Assembly (NCBI RefSeq): GCF_041435115.1
Contig: NZ_CP108046.1
Location: 372,001 to 436,000 of the forward strand
Direction: 5' to 3'
From: Streptomyces sp. NBC_00289
GTDB lineage: Bacteria; Actinomycetota; Actinomycetes; Streptomycetales; Streptomycetaceae
DNA: 64,000 nt
Of the stretch, positions 27,429 through 39,905 are shown piece by piece. The stretch's first letter is position 1; each line of letters begins with the position of its first letter. The position numbers were made by a program, and so were the translations under genes. The notes below the pieces were generated by a model, which searched no databases, was not told the origin of the DNA, and was given only the letters and a program-made list of their open reading frames with translations.

Positions 27429-27765
27429 GGGCCACCTCGAAAATCGGCTCCAGCACCAGCTTCAAGGCCGCCTGGACCACCCGGTCGGCCACGGTCGGGA
27501 TGCCCAGTCGGCGCCGCTCGCGCGACCCCGGCTTGGGGTCATCCGCTCCCTGACCGGCACTGGGCGGAAACTGCGGGACGTCAACTGCTCCCGCAGACCG
27601 GCGAGGAACTGAGCCTCGCCCATCCGTTCCCGGACGAAGGTGACGGTCATGCCGTCCACTCCCGCCGAGCGTGCGCCCTTGTTCCCCGCGACCCGCTCCC
27701 AGGCCACGGCCAGGAACGCGGGATCACAGACGAGGTGGCGCCGTCGGCTGACGACGTGCCTGTCC
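27429..27765 (-). pseudogene. Group II intron reverse transcriptase, N-terminal fragment
   Basis: The frame reads LVCDPAFLAVAWERVAGNKG, ARSAGVDGMTV and FRPVPVRERM; after a frame change near 27,520 it continues RRRLGIPTVADRVVQAALKL and VLEPIFEV. These are the RT-0/RT-1 blocks of group II intron maturases. The polymerase core with YxDD is absent and the sequence runs directly into the toxin remnant. Confidence 0.65.
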
Positions 27766-27949
27766 TTCCGCCGCACTGGCTGCGCGAGGCGAGGACGACA
27801 CCGGACGGTTCCCACGTTCACCTGAAAGGCGATCGACGGGTGAGGCGCCCGGCACACCTTCCTCGCGCCTGAACGGTCAAGGTGGCACCTGGAGAAAATG
27901 GGTGCCTCCACGAGATTCAACGAGGCCCCCAGGAAGAGGATCCGGCCGG

Positions 27950-28056
27950 GTGGCAGCAGTGCGTACTCCATGGGGGTGAGCATGCCCAGCGCGGAGTGTT
28001 TGCGCTGGCGGTTGTGGAAGATTTCGAGGTACTCCAAGAGCGCTCCGCACCCCACT
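27950..28056 (-). pseudogene. IS3-family transposase, extreme C-terminal fragment
   Basis: About 35 codons read LLEYLEIFHNRQRKHSALGM then LTPMEY, the invariable end of many IS3 orfB proteins. Nothing else of this IS3 copy is adjacent. Confidence 0.6.
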
Positions 28057-28215
28057 ACCCAACTCGGGACAGCCCGCCGCCTACAACAAACCCGGGGCGG
28101 TTCAGTACACGTGAACAGGCTCGACAAAACCGCCCCCTCCTGCGAAGCGGCGGTTTGGCTGGTCGATACTGCTTTGGTCAAGATCCCTCAAGCTGCGGGA
28201 TCTCGTTGCTTCAGC

Positions 28216-28557
28216 CTACTTGGCCTTCTCGTACGCCTCACGCACCGAGGCGGACACACGGCCTCGATCGCTGACCTCATGGCCGTTTTCCCGAGCCCAA
28301 GCTCGGATCGCGGAAGAGTCGGCCTTCCTGTCTGCGGGCATCCTGGGCTGCCCCTTCGACTTAGTCCCGCCACGGATCCTGCGGGTACCGTCAGCGTGAA
28401 GATAAGGATTCAGCAGCTCGAGGAGTTTTTCGTAGTTTTCGTCCGTAAGATCGATTTCGACCCCCGCTCCATCAATAAGGATGCTGTGAGTGGAGATGTC
28501 CTGCGACTGTTCGCCGGTCAAGTCGTCCACAAATGTCGTGATCACCTTCTGGGCCAT
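28216..28557 (-). CDS. lsr2: Lsr2 nucleoid-associated protein
   Basis: The 113-residue protein is a full-length Lsr2: N-terminal dimerisation domain (MAQKVITTFVDDLTGEQ, GVEIDLTDENYEKL) and C-terminal DNA-binding domain (AIRAWARENGHEVSDRGRVS) with the RGR minor-groove hook. Lsr2 bridges AT-rich DNA and silences horizontally acquired genes in actinomycetes. This copy lies alone among IS remnants; the region upstream of its ATG is AT-rich (ATATCG and similar) and may hold its promoter. It is probably an accessory paralogue that could act on islands such as this one. Confidence 0.9.
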   Translation of the reverse strand: MAQKVITTFVDDLTGEQSQDISTHSILIDGAGVEIDLTDENYEKLLELLNPYLHADGTRRIRGGTKSKGQPRMPADRKADSSAIRAWARENGHEVSDRGRVSASVREAYEKAK

Positions 28558-29044
28558 GTAAACGATATTAGCGCATCTCGAGTTTCACAGCATCCGAAAC
28601 CTGCTCACGCTCTGCTGGGTCGCACCGCAATCTTGAAATCGGCACTTGCGACGCTACCTCTGCAGGTCATGGGATCTGGCGGAAAGTCGGGGGAGGGTAC
28701 GGGAAGTTCCAGATCAATCAGCGCATTCATGAGACGATCAGGATGCGCCCGCTGCATGCAACGAAGACATCAGGTGAGGAAGTCCAGTCGCCCTGCTTCC
28801 TCATTGGCCAGGGTGTTACCCGCCGCACAACTTCGCCATTCCCCCGATGAGCCAGCCCAGTAACTGTCAGGCGATGGTGAACCGTGACCATCAAGAGTCT
28901 TTTCAGGAATCTTTACCTCACCAATACATTCCCGTTGCACCACGCTCGCCGTCGTCCCCCATCAAGCGGCCTGGATGTCACCCATCCCATAACGGAGGGG
29001 TGCGCGATTGAGGTTGGGGCGTGCTGGCCTGGCGGGTTGGCTGG
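28558..29044. other. No recognisable gene between lsr2 and the ISL3 end
   Basis: This stretch contains the lsr2 upstream region (AT-rich, 28558-28600) and then sequence with no reading frame showing family-like composition. It ends at the outer edge of the interrupted ISL3 element near 29045. Confidence 0.5.
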
Positions 29045-29144
29045 AGGTTGATCATTCATGGCTATGGCAAGATTTCCGTAGGCGGAGATCATCTGGGTGT
29101 CATGGTCGGCCGGTCCGCGTAACGGCGGCGGAGGTGGGCGATCA

Positions 29145-30268
29145 GAGCTCTTGCAAAGTTGCCGTGATCTTGTGAGTGGGCTGGTCAGGTGAGGTGTGAC
29201 CAGACATGCCGAAGCTCCGTTGATGTGGGTGAGCAACCAACTCGCCTGCAAACAACGGAGCTTCGGTGATTCGTGAGTCTGCCATGCCTGCGTTCGTCCT
29301 GTCGCGTGCCGTCCTCCCGACGGGTGATGCGGTGGAGGCTGTCGATCCGCGTGATCGTCGGGGACGCGGTATCCGCTGGTCGCGCTGGTGAGAGCGGCGG
29401 CCTGCGCGGTGGCGGCCGGGGCGCGTTCGCACACGGCGATCGGGCACTGGCTGCGGCGGGCGCCTCAGGACACCCTGGGCCGGCTGGGTTTCCCGGTCCG
29501 TGGCGTTTGGGGGTGCGGCCGGCCGCGTCGATGGATACCGTCCGCCGGGTCGTCGAGCGGCTGCACCCCGACGGCCTGGCCGTGCTGCTGCGACCCGCAG
29601 GTGCAGAGCGTGACCGTCCCGTGCGGTTGGCGGCGGACGGCAAGAGCGCCCGGGGCTCGCGCACCCGGACACGGACCGCGGCTCACCTCCTGGCCGTCAT
29701 CGACCAGGACGACCAGGTCATCGCCCAGTTACGGGTCCCCGACAAGTCCAACGAAGTCCCCTGGCTGCGCGAGTTGCCCGGCCCGCTGGACATCGAGGGC
29801 GCGTGGGTGAGCGCGGATGCACTGCACACGCAGCGTGAGACCGCCCGGTTCCTGGTCCAGGACAAGAAGGCCCATTACCTGCTCACCGTCAAGCTCAACC
29901 AGCCCACCCTGTACGCCCGGTGTCACCACCTTCCCTGGGAGAAGGCCGACCTGTCCTCACGCCAGGCGAATCCCCAGGACATCGCCCTGGCCCTGCGCGG
30001 TCACTGGCACATCGAGAACAAGATCCACTACGTGCGGGACAGCCTCTGGGACGAGGACCGCTCGCAGATCCGCACCGGCCACGGCCCGGAGAACATGGCC
30101 ACCCTGCGCAACACCGCCCTCAATCGGCTCCGCGCCACCGAGGCCACCAACATGACCGAAGCCGTCCGTGACCTGTCCTACGAACCCTTCACCGCACCAC
30201 TCGACCTCCTCGGCATCCCCCGCGGACCAGCACAGACGTCAGAGAAATTCGACTTTGCAAGAGCCCTG
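29145..30268. mobile_element. ISAs1-family insertion in the ISL3 gene
   Basis: The ends share an inverted GCTCTTGCAAAGT (29147-29159 and 30252-30264). A direct repeat GGTGGGCGATCA flanks the element (29133-29144 and 30269-30280), consistent with a target duplication inside the ISL3 gene, although 12 bases is longer than usual for the family. A strong stem-loop (arms GAAGCTCCGTTG and CAACGGAGCTTC) lies between 29200 and 29265, before the transposase. Confidence 0.75.
29273..30232 (+). pseudogene. ISAs1-family transposase with internal deletion and frameshifts
   Basis: Family blocks present are ARSHTAIGHWLRRAPQDTLG, VRLAADGKSARGSRTRTRT, VSADALHTQRETARFLVQDK and the C-terminal LRGHWHIENKIHYVRDSLWD. 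The N-terminal blocks lie in a different frame from the rest, and about 70 residues are missing between HLPWEKADLSS and QDIALALRGH. The gene is inactive. Confidence 0.8.
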
Positions 30269-31066
30269 GGTGGGCGATCAGGACGACGCGGTGGCGCAGG
30301 AGCGGAACGCCGGCGCGTCCTGCCATCAGGCGTTTCTGGAGTTTGACGTCGGTGATGCGGCCTTCGTTGACGCCAGAGTCGTAGGTGGTGGAGATCCCCT
30401 GGGCGACGGCGTGCTGGTCTTCGCGCAGGGCTCCGGCGATACCGGAAAGTGGCGGCAGTCCGCTGTGGGAGAGCTCGTCGAGCCAGGACGGCAGGGGTGC
30501 GGCGTCGCGGTTGGCGAGCATGGCGGCGAACCGGCGGAACAGGTCGTGGGCGTGCTTGAGTTCCGGACAGTGCTCGAGGAGCCGGTGCAGGCGGTGGGTG
30601 ACGTGGAGGCCGCGGCGGTCCGGGTGGGTGGCGATCCAGCGGGCGGTCTCGCGTGGGGACGGCGGGCGCTCGCGGGGCTGGTCCAGCGGCAGCCCGCGTC
30701 GCAGGGGCGCGATGGCCACCTTCACGCGCTGGTGGTGCCCGAGGTAGCCCTTGGTGCGGAGTTCCTGATGGAGGACCATCGCATTGTGTTCGCCCTCGTC
30801 CCAGCGTTGCTGCAGGTAGTCGCGGTAGGGATCCAGGGCGGAGGGCTTGCGGGGTGGGCGGCGCACGATCTCCTGCCAGGTGCGGGCGCGGGCATACTTG
30901 CCCACGGTCCGGCGGACCAGGCCGCCACGGCGCTGTAGCCGGCCGGATCCGGTCAGGGTGTGCACGGCCTGGAACAGCCTCTTGGCATGTTGCCCTGCTC
31001 GTGTGTCCGCCGCGGTGTCCTCGGTGGTGGTTGCCTCGGCCGACTCTGCTGCGCAATTGGTGAGGT

Positions 31067-32813
<1,747 letters not shown>

Positions 32814-33511
32814 CTCCCCCGCAGCCGCACGGCAGGAAAGCGGCCACGGGCACGATCACCTCGTCAACACGCCACTCTTCGCAGCAAATTGCGCAGCAGA
32901 GTCTCGGCCGGCGCCAAAGCGGCCTCTTCGGACGGCGGGAGGGCTGCGGGCAGGCAGCCCCGGTGGGCGACAGCGATGTCCTGAACGCGACGGGACAGCC
33001 CCTGCCACAGGTGGAAGCGATCGCTGACCTGCACGGCCCCGGGGACGCCGGCGGCGATGCCCTGCCGGTAGGTCAGCGAACCGTCACAGCAGACGATCTC
33101 GACGCTGGGATGCTCACGCAGCCAGCGGCTGAGCTGTTCGGCATCCCGGCCCTCCCAGAGCGTGAGGGGCAGACGGGTGATGGCATCGACCAGCAGGGTT
33201 CCGTAGGTGTCGCCGTAGAGGGCGAAGTCGTCCACGCCCAGAACCCGCGGAGTGATCAGGGGCGGCAGCGGCATCCGCATCAGCTCCGACAAGACGGTAC
33301 ACCGCGAGAGCGTGACGTTCAGGACCTGCAGCATCCGGGCGCCACCCCGGCCCGCCAGCAGCGCCCCCGCTGCCTCGACCACCTGCTGCAGCAGCGGCGT
33401 GCGGCGTTGATAACGCACGGTCAAACCCGGTGCCTGCTCGGCGAACGTCACCTTTGCGCAGGCGCTGTTCTCGCAGTACAGACGGCGCACGCTCAGCTCG
33501 ACACCGGACGA

Positions 33512-33885
33512 TGGACTGGCTGCACGAGATACGAGAACGGCTCGAGCAGCAGGTCTTCGACTCCGCCGCGAACCTGCTGAACCTCGAAGTCAGCCTGCTA
33601 TTCTTCGACACCACCTCCACCTACTTCGAAGTCGAGGACGCCGACACCCCCATCACCCGGGACGCGGCGGGCCGCCCGCTCCCCGAACACGACGGCGACG
33701 GCGTGACCGGCCGGGTTCCGGACGTGGGGCAAGTCGAAGGACTCGCGCGACGATCTGCCGCAGATCGGGATGGCCGTCACGCGGGACGGGATCCCGGTCA
33801 GGGTGTGGTGCTGGCAGGGAACACTGCCGATTCGGCGCTGATTAGGCAGGTCAAGGACGAGATGCGGGACTGGACCCGTGGGCGG
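33512..33885 (+). pseudogene. IS1634-type transposase, internal fragment
   Basis: The frame reads MDWLHEIRERLEQQVFDSAA, LEVSLLFFDTTSTYFEVED (first Asp block), then after a shift FRTWGKSKDSRDDLPQIGMA and VTRDGIPVRVW, then in the first frame again AGNTADSALIRQVKDEMRDW. Two compensating shifts and loss of both ends make it inactive. Confidence 0.7.
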
Positions 33886-34807
33886 CAGCCTTGGGAAGCT
33901 TGGCCTCCAGCGCGTCCAGGACGTACCGTATCTGGGCTTTCACCGCGTCGGTGTCGGGCTGTTCGAAGACCGTCCGCAGGAGCGTCGCGGCCCAGGGTTG
34001 GGCCGATTTCGGAACCTGGCTCAGCAAGTTTCGGGCGTAGTGAGTTCGGCAGCGTTGCCACGATGAGACGGGCAGAACCGCACCGATGGCGGCCACCAGT
34101 CCGGTGTGTGCGTCGGAGATGACGAGCTGGACGCCGGACAAGCCGCGGGCGATCAATGAGCGCAGGAGGCGAGCCAGCCGGCGCCGTCCTCGCTGGAGGC
34201 GACGTCGATGCCGAGGATCTCGCGGTGGCCGTCGGCGTTCACGCCGACCGCGATCAGCGCGTGGCGTTGATGATGCGGCCGCCCTCGCGGACCTTCTGGG
34301 TCAGGGCGTCGACCCAGACGAATGCGTAAGGGCCTTGGTCCAGGGGTCGGTTGCGGAATGCGGCGACCTGTTCGTCCAGGTGCTTGGCCATCGTACTGAC
34401 CTGGGACTCGACAGTTGGGTGACGCCGAGGGGCTCGGCGAGTTTCTCGACCCGGCGCGTACGGACACCGAGCAGGTAGGCGGTGGCGACCACTGAGATCA
34501 GGGCTTGCTCAGCCCGCCGACGTCGCTCCAGCAGCCAGTGCGGGAAGTAGCTCCCGGACCTGAGCTTGGGGATGGCGAGTTCGACGGTGCCGGCGCGGGT
34601 GTCCCACTCGCGCGGGTGATATCCGTTGCGGTGGTTGACGCGTTCGTCGCTGACCTGCCCGTATTCGGCGTTGCAGAGGGCATCGGCCTCGGCGGACATG
34701 AGCGCGTCAGTGAACGTCTTGACCATCGCGCGCAGCAGATCGGGGCTCGCCGCGGCGAGATTGTCCTCGGCGAGGGCGTGCAGGGGCACACTGTCAGGTG
34801 CGGTCAT
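33886..34807 (-). pseudogene. IS256 (mutator-type) transposase, frameshifted and truncated
   Basis: The start at 34807 reads MTAPDSVPLHALAEDNLAAA and continues RNGYHPREWDTRAGTVELAI and LRSGSYFPHWLLERRRRAEQ. After frame changes near 34,410 and 34,170 it continues VSSWQRCRTHYARNLLSQVP and VFEQPDTDAVKAQIRYVLDA. The C-terminal quarter is missing; it meets the IS1634 fragment at about 33886. Confidence 0.78.
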
Positions 34808-35019
34808 CGTGCTGATCTCCTTCGAGGCTGCGACACTTCGAAGATCAGCCGGTGGCCGTTCATCTATACGGGCACCATCCCGATGCCGGAGCAAACCCCC
34901 GGACCAGGTCGAACCCGTACACCACTTCTCTGGACGCAACCCGACGGCATCGCCGCCGATGCAGAAGGCGGGCAAGGGACTGGGATACTGGTGACCGGCT
35001 GTCCCCTACGATCGGTGGG

Positions 35020-37455
35020 GTGAAGAGCACAACTGCCCTGAAGAACTGGCTTGCCGGGCGTACCCTCGCGCAGCTGACCGCGCTGCTGGAGCTGAGGTCG
35101 CTGCCGCAGGCCGCCGGATACGGGCAGGGCCCACGCACTTTGGACCAGCTCGCCGACCACCTGCTGTCCGATGCGTCCGTCAGCCGCGCTCTCGGCTCGC
35201 TGCACGCCGGTGATCTGCGGCTGCTGACCGCCATCGCCCAGCTCGCTGATGCCGAGCACGGGCCCCTCCCGCGGCAGATCCCGCCTGCCCAGTCCTGGAC
35301 GCCCAGGCAGGACCCCGTACTTGAACCGGCGAGTCGTGCCATCTCACGCGCCGTGGTCCTGGACAAGCTCGCACCCGGCAAGGCGGCGCGGGCCGCCGTT
35401 GAGGAAGCACTGGAACGCCTGGCTGAGCAGGCGCTGGTCCTGCCCCCGCACACGGACAAGATCATCGTCCCGGCACTGCTGCACCGCGGCTCGGCCGCCC
35501 TCCAGCACTACGGCCGCCCCCTCGATGTGCTGCTTACCGACGCCTTCAACGCCCCCGAGGTGCATGCAATCACCGACCGGCTGGGACTGGGCAGGGGCAC
35601 CACACGCGACGCCTCCCAGCAGAAGATCGTCGCATTCCTCCAGGACGCGGGCAACGTGCGCAAGCTGGCCGCTCAGGCCCCGCCCGCGGCCCGTGACCTG
35701 CTCGACGAACTGGTGCCCGGGCCGCCACTGCTGCGCACCCATTGTTTCGTGACGCGCTACGGCTACTACGCCGGCTCGAACAGCAAGTTCACGTTGCGCC
35801 CCGGTGGTTCCGGCGATCCGGGGACCGACTGGCTGGCCGGACGCGGCATGGTACTGCCCGCAGGCCAGGACCTCGCCGAACTCCCTTACGAGATCGCCCA
35901 CGCCCTGCGCGATGACACCACTCCCGCTGTGCACCTCACGCCGCCGGTCCTCACCCGGACGGAGCCGATACCCGCCAGCGCCGATGGCCAGGCCCAGGCA
36001 GCGGCTGCCTCTGCTGCCTGGCATGCCGAACTCGTCCTGCGCACGGTGGCCGCTCAGCCGCTCGCGATCCGCAAAGCGGGCGGCATCGCTGTCCGCGACA
36101 CCAAACGGGTCGCCAAGGACGCCTCGATCAGCGAGGAACAGGCCCGTCTGTGGCTCGACCTGGCCGCCAACGCCGACCTGCTCCGGCCCCACCAGGAACC
36201 TATGAACCTGCCCGCACCGCGTGGCCGACGCCGCAGCCGCACCCCGGTTCCCCAGGCGTCGGCACGCCTACTGCCCACTCTCGGCTACGACACCTGGATC
36301 ACCGCAACTCCCGCCCGCCGCCTTGTGCCGCTGCTGGCCACCTGGGGCGTGGTACCTGAGATCTTCACCTACTGGCCCGCCGACGACGACCAGAGCCCCG
36401 TCGCGCTGGTCTCACCCACCGACCCGATGGCCACCGTGCTGCGCCGAGGCATCCTCGACGCACTGACCACCCTCCCCACCGGGCATGCCATGGCCCCCGG
36501 CTCACTCGACGAACTGCTCACTTGCGCGGCCTGGTTCCGCCCCGCGCTCACCGAATTCCTGGACACAGACGACCTCCGTGCGCGCGCGACGGCCACCCTC
36601 GCCGAGGCCGAACTCCTCGGCGTCACCGCCCACGGCGCCCTCACCACCGCCGGCCACGCCCTGCACGCCCTGCTGTGCGCCGGGGCCGAGCGCTACTTCC
36701 CGGCCGTTCCCGGCGCAGGCCCCGACCTGGCCGACCACCCCCGACTCGCCGACGCCACCACCCACTTGCGGGCAGCACTCGATGCGATGCTGCCCGCCCC
36801 GCGCACCACCGCCCGTTTCCAGGCCGACCTGACCGCCACCGTCACCGGCGCCGCCGCCCCCGACCTCAGCGACCTCCTCACCACTGTCGCCGACCGCGAA
36901 TCCGAAGGACACGCCATCGTCTGGCGGATCACCCCCGGCTCACTACGCCGAGCCTTCGACACCGGACTGGACGCCGCCACCGTGCTCGAACGCCTGAGGG
37001 CGGTCAGCGAAGGCGGCACCGAACTGCCCCAGCCACTGACCTACACCATCAAGGACGTCGCCCGCACCCACGGCCGCCTACGCGTGGTCCGCTCGGCCTG
37101 CTGCATCCGAAGCGACGACGAACACCTCATCACCGAGGTCGCCGCCACCCGCTCCCTCACAAAACTCGGCCTGCGCAAGATTGCCCCCACCGTACTGATC
37201 AGCACCGCACCCCCCAAGGACACACTCATCGCACTGCGCACCGCCGGATACACCCCGGTACTGGAAGCCGAGACCGGCACGACCGTACTCGAACGAACCC
37301 CCAGCGAACGCGCCGAGTCCCAGATGCCCCCACTCGCCCAGGCCCACCCCCACCACGGCCCGGGACCAGCAACCGCCACCGCCCTAGCCGCAGCACTCCT
37401 GCGCCCCTCCACCGCGACAGCCAAGCCGACCGCACGCAGCAGCAAAGTTTCTTGA
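35020..37455 (+). CDS. Helicase-associated (XPB/Ssl2-like C-terminal domain) protein
   Basis: An 811-residue protein from the GTG at 35020 (VKSTTALKNWLAGRTLAQLT). It matches the actinobacterial 'helicase C-terminal / helicase-associated' family, which carries repeated winged-helix regions and an XPB/Ssl2-like C-terminal domain (ITPGSLRRAFDTGLDAATVL, LIALRTAGYTPVLEAETG) but no helicase motor motifs of its own. Proteins of this family are conserved in Streptomyces and thought to act in DNA transactions. It is intact, with codon use like the host chromosome, unlike the broken elements on both sides. The following small gene starts about 120 bases downstream on the same strand. Confidence 0.78.
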   Translation: MKSTTALKNWLAGRTLAQLTALLELRSLPQAAGYGQGPRTLDQLADHLLSDASVSRALGSLHAGDLRLLTAIAQLADAEHGPLPRQIPPAQSWTPRQDPVLEPASRAISRAVVLDKLAPGKAARAAVEEALERLAEQALVLPPHTDKIIVPALLHRGSAALQHYGRPLDVLLTDAFNAPEVHAITDRLGLGRGTTRDASQQKIVAFLQDAGNVRKLAAQAPPAARDLLDELVPGPPLLRTHCFVTRYGYYAGSNSKFTLRPGGSGDPGTDWLAGRGMVLPAGQDLAELPYEIAHALRDDTTPAVHLTPPVLTRTEPIPASADGQAQAAAASAAWHAELVLRTVAAQPLAIRKAGGIAVRDTKRVAKDASISEEQARLWLDLAANADLLRPHQEPMNLPAPRGRRRSRTPVPQASARLLPTLGYDTWITATPARRLVPLLATWGVVPEIFTYWPADDDQSPVALVSPTDPMATVLRRGILDALTTLPTGHAMAPGSLDELLTCAAWFRPALTEFLDTDDLRARATATLAEAELLGVTAHGALTTAGHALHALLCAGAERYFPAVPGAGPDLADHPRLADATTHLRAALDAMLPAPRTTARFQADLTATVTGAAAPDLSDLLTTVADRESEGHAIVWRITPGSLRRAFDTGLDAATVLERLRAVSEGGTELPQPLTYTIKDVARTHGRLRVVRSACCIRSDDEHLITEVAATRSLTKLGLRKIAPTVLISTAPPKDTLIALRTAGYTPVLEAETGTTVLERTPSERAESQMPPLAQAHPHHGPGPATATALAAALLRPSTATAKPTARSSKVS

Positions 37456-37578
37456 AGCTCGTCCGACCCCGTCCGTAAGGCGAACCAAAACGCCTGACCG
37501 CGATCATTGTCGCGTCTGTGGCGCTGATCGAATACAGTTTCGCCCCACGTGCCGAGCCCAATATCGACGAGGACAGAT

Positions 37579-37827
37579 ATGCACTCAGGCGGATCCCCCT
37601 CGTTTGAAGGAGAGGCATGGACCGTCGACCGGCTGAGGCGGGCACTGGCCGACATTCCCGACGAAACCCCGCTGGTTCTCTTCGCCGAGTACGAGCCCGG
37701 AGAAGCAGAGGAGTACGTCGTCGTGGAGGGAAACCTCCTGAGTGAGGCCGTGACCCCGCGGATCGCACCGACCGGTGATGAGTTCACCCTGCTCTGCCGC
37801 TTGCGAGACGATGACGCGCAGGACTGA
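37579..37827 (+). CDS. DUF6225-family small acidic protein
   Basis: An 82-residue acidic protein (MHSGGSPSFEGEAWTVDRL, RRALADIPDETPLVLFAEYE) that matches the DUF6225 pattern WTxxRLRxALxDxPDxTPxxV and the end-block EFTLLCRL. The function is unknown. I chose the ATG at 37579; an upstream in-frame ATG at 37549 would add 10 residues. From here to 38063 I see no gene, only debris before an ISAs1 end. Confidence 0.65.
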   Translation: MHSGGSPSFEGEAWTVDRLRRALADIPDETPLVLFAEYEPGEAEEYVVVEGNLLSEAVTPRIAPTGDEFTLLCRLRDDDAQD

Positions 37828-38063
37828 CGAAACCCAGTCAAGAAGTGTGCCCGCCTGGCGGTCGAGCCGACCCGACCGAACCACTCCAGCGGGGCCAATA
37901 TCTTCTTGCGCCGCCTGTTCTCACCCCGGAGGTTCTCGCCCGGGATCGACAGCGTCACCCCTGCACCTCTTCCAGGGCTCCGTCGTTCTCGCGGTTGGCG
38001 CCAGAGCCGGGGGTATGGACCTGATGCCCCAAGTGGGCAGTTGATGGCGGGCGGCCGATACGC

Positions 38064-38945
38064 GTGCAGGCACGGCTTCCGGTGATCATCGTGCCTGCTG
38101 CGCCAGCATCGCTCATCCCCGTCGGGCTGGGCCAACTCGCGGGCTGCAATCCGGCCTCCCCCGACGAACTGCCCGCCCTTCTGGCCCGGCTGTCTCGCTT
38201 GCCCGACCCGCGCCGCCGCCCGGGCCGTTGTCACCCGCTGCCGTATGTCCTGGCGGTCGCCGCCTGCGCGGTCCTGGCCGGAGCGAAGTCCCTCACCGCG
38301 ATCGCGGAGTGGGCTGCCGATGCCTGTGACCGGCTGCTGTTGTGCTGCGGGGCCGCGCTGCGTGATCCGGACCGACCTTGCCGGGCGCCCAGCGAAGCCA
38401 CCGTGCGCCGGGTACTGCAGCGCATCGACGGCGACGCGTTCGACGCGGCGATCGGCGGCTGGCTCACCGGTCGTGCCGCCGCCTCCCGCGCCGCGGCCAG
38501 GACAGACACCCACCGGACAGTCCGGCGCGGGCAGGTTGCGGTGGACGGCAAGTCCCTGCGCGGAGCCATTCGCGCCAACGGCCGCTGCGTCCACCTGATC
38601 TCCGCTCTGCGTGACGACAGCATCGTGCTGGCCCAGCGTAAGGTCCACGCCAAGAGCAACGAGATCACCGCGTTCCGGCCCCTGCTGAACCCGCTGGACC
38701 TGACCGGCGCGGTGGTGACCTTCGACGCGCTGCTGCCCCAGACCGACCACGCGAAGTTCCTGGCCGAGGAGAAGGGAGCGCACTACATCGCCGTACTCAA
38801 GGGCAACCATCCGAGCCTGCACGCGCTGGTGAAGAACCTGCCGTGGAAGGAGGTTCCGCTGCTGGACCGTACCCGGGCCACCGCGCACGGCCGTGACGAG
38901 ATCCGCCGGCTCAAGGCCGCCACCGTGCCGGGACTGAGGTTGGTT
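38064..38945 (+). pseudogene. ISAs1-family transposase, C-terminally truncated
   Basis: A long single frame holds the N-terminal [60 protein letters not shown] and the KGNHPSLHALVKNLPW block, up to RLKAATVPGLRL. The C-terminal GHWxIEN region is missing because an IS3 element begins at about 38946. The family's VVTFDAL replaces the usual VVTxDAL(H/Q)TQ by VVTFDALLPQTDH. Confidence 0.82.
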
Positions 38946-38995
38946 CCCCGGGAGTGGACACCGGGTTTCATACGGCGAGTGACAGCGTATGTGAT

Positions 38996-39905
38996 GTGAT
39001 CAGTTGCTGTTCGGACTCGGCTGGTGTGAGGTAGCCGAGGGCGGAGTGCCGTCGGCGCTGGTGGTAGTACGACAGCCAGCGGAACAGCTCGAGCCGTGTC
39101 TGCGCCTTCGGGGCCAGTGCCTCCCGTGGAGCAGCTCGCGCTTGAGGCCTTGGAAGAACGACTCGGTGAGGGCGGTGTCATAGCTTGAGCCGACCCGGCC
39201 GATGCTGCGCCGGATGCCGTGCCGGCCGCACACCCCGGCGAAGGCGGCCGCACTGTATTGGGCGAGTTCAACCAGTCGTTGCAACACCGGGCTGTTGCAG
39301 CGAGCGTAGCTGTTCTTCGAAGACCTCGGCCGGCGTCCGCCAACCCAGGACTTTGCGGGGCCGGCGATCGCGTCGGTGACCAGCGAGGTGCGCAGGTGGT
39401 CCGCGATCGACCAGTCCACCACCTTCCTCGAGCAGATGTCGATCACCGTGGCGCGGTAGAGCCATGTCGCGCCAACGGCTGTGTAAGTGATGTCGCCGCA
39501 CCACCGGGTATTCAGCGTGTCCGCGGTCACGTCGCGCATCACCAGGTCCGGCGCGGGCGGCGCGGTCCTGTTCGCGATCGTCGTCCGCTTCTTCTTTCGC
39601 AGGTGTCGGCCGACGATGTGGTTGATCCGCATCAGCCGGGTCACGCGCTTGCGGTTGATCTTCCGTCCCCTCGCACGCAGCTCGGCATGGACACGTGGGG
39701 CGCCGTAGGCGCCTTGGTGCCCGGCGTGGACAGCGCGGATCTCGCTCACGGTCCGTTTCTCCTCGGCCTGGCGCTCGGCGCGGGCCTGCCCGGCCGCCAG
39801 GTGCCGGTAGTAGCCGGCGCGGGATACTCCAAGGACGCGGCAGATCCGCTTGACGCCGAAGCCGGCACGGTTGTCGGAGATGAAGTCCCAGCGGTGGGGG
39901 CTCAC
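38996..39905 (-). pseudogene. IS3-family transposase orfB with an inserted IS30 fragment
   Basis: From the GTG at 39905 (overlapping the orfA stop) the frame gives FGVKRICRVLGVSRAGYYRH, YGAPRVHAELRARGRKINRK, RWCGDITYTAVGATWLYRAT and ATVIDICSRKVVDWSIADHL. Between 39370 and 39277 about 30 codons of an IS30 transposase C-terminus (PRKVLGWRTPAEVFEEQL, with stop in its own frame) replace the second Asp region. A later frame change (near 39,110) moves the end block WLSYYHQRRRHSALGYLT. It is inactive. Confidence 0.75.

Noticed and set aside
28913..29434. 173-codon minus-strand frame between lsr2 and the ISAs1 element
   Set aside because: It crosses the ISL3 tail and the ISAs1 end, has no family-like blocks and no ribosome site; the true coding phase there is the ISL3 tail.
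36522..37478. 318-codon Arg/Pro/His-rich plus-strand frame within the helicase-associated gene
   Set aside because: The composition is that of an out-of-frame GC-rich gene, and the overlapping frame is a conserved protein.
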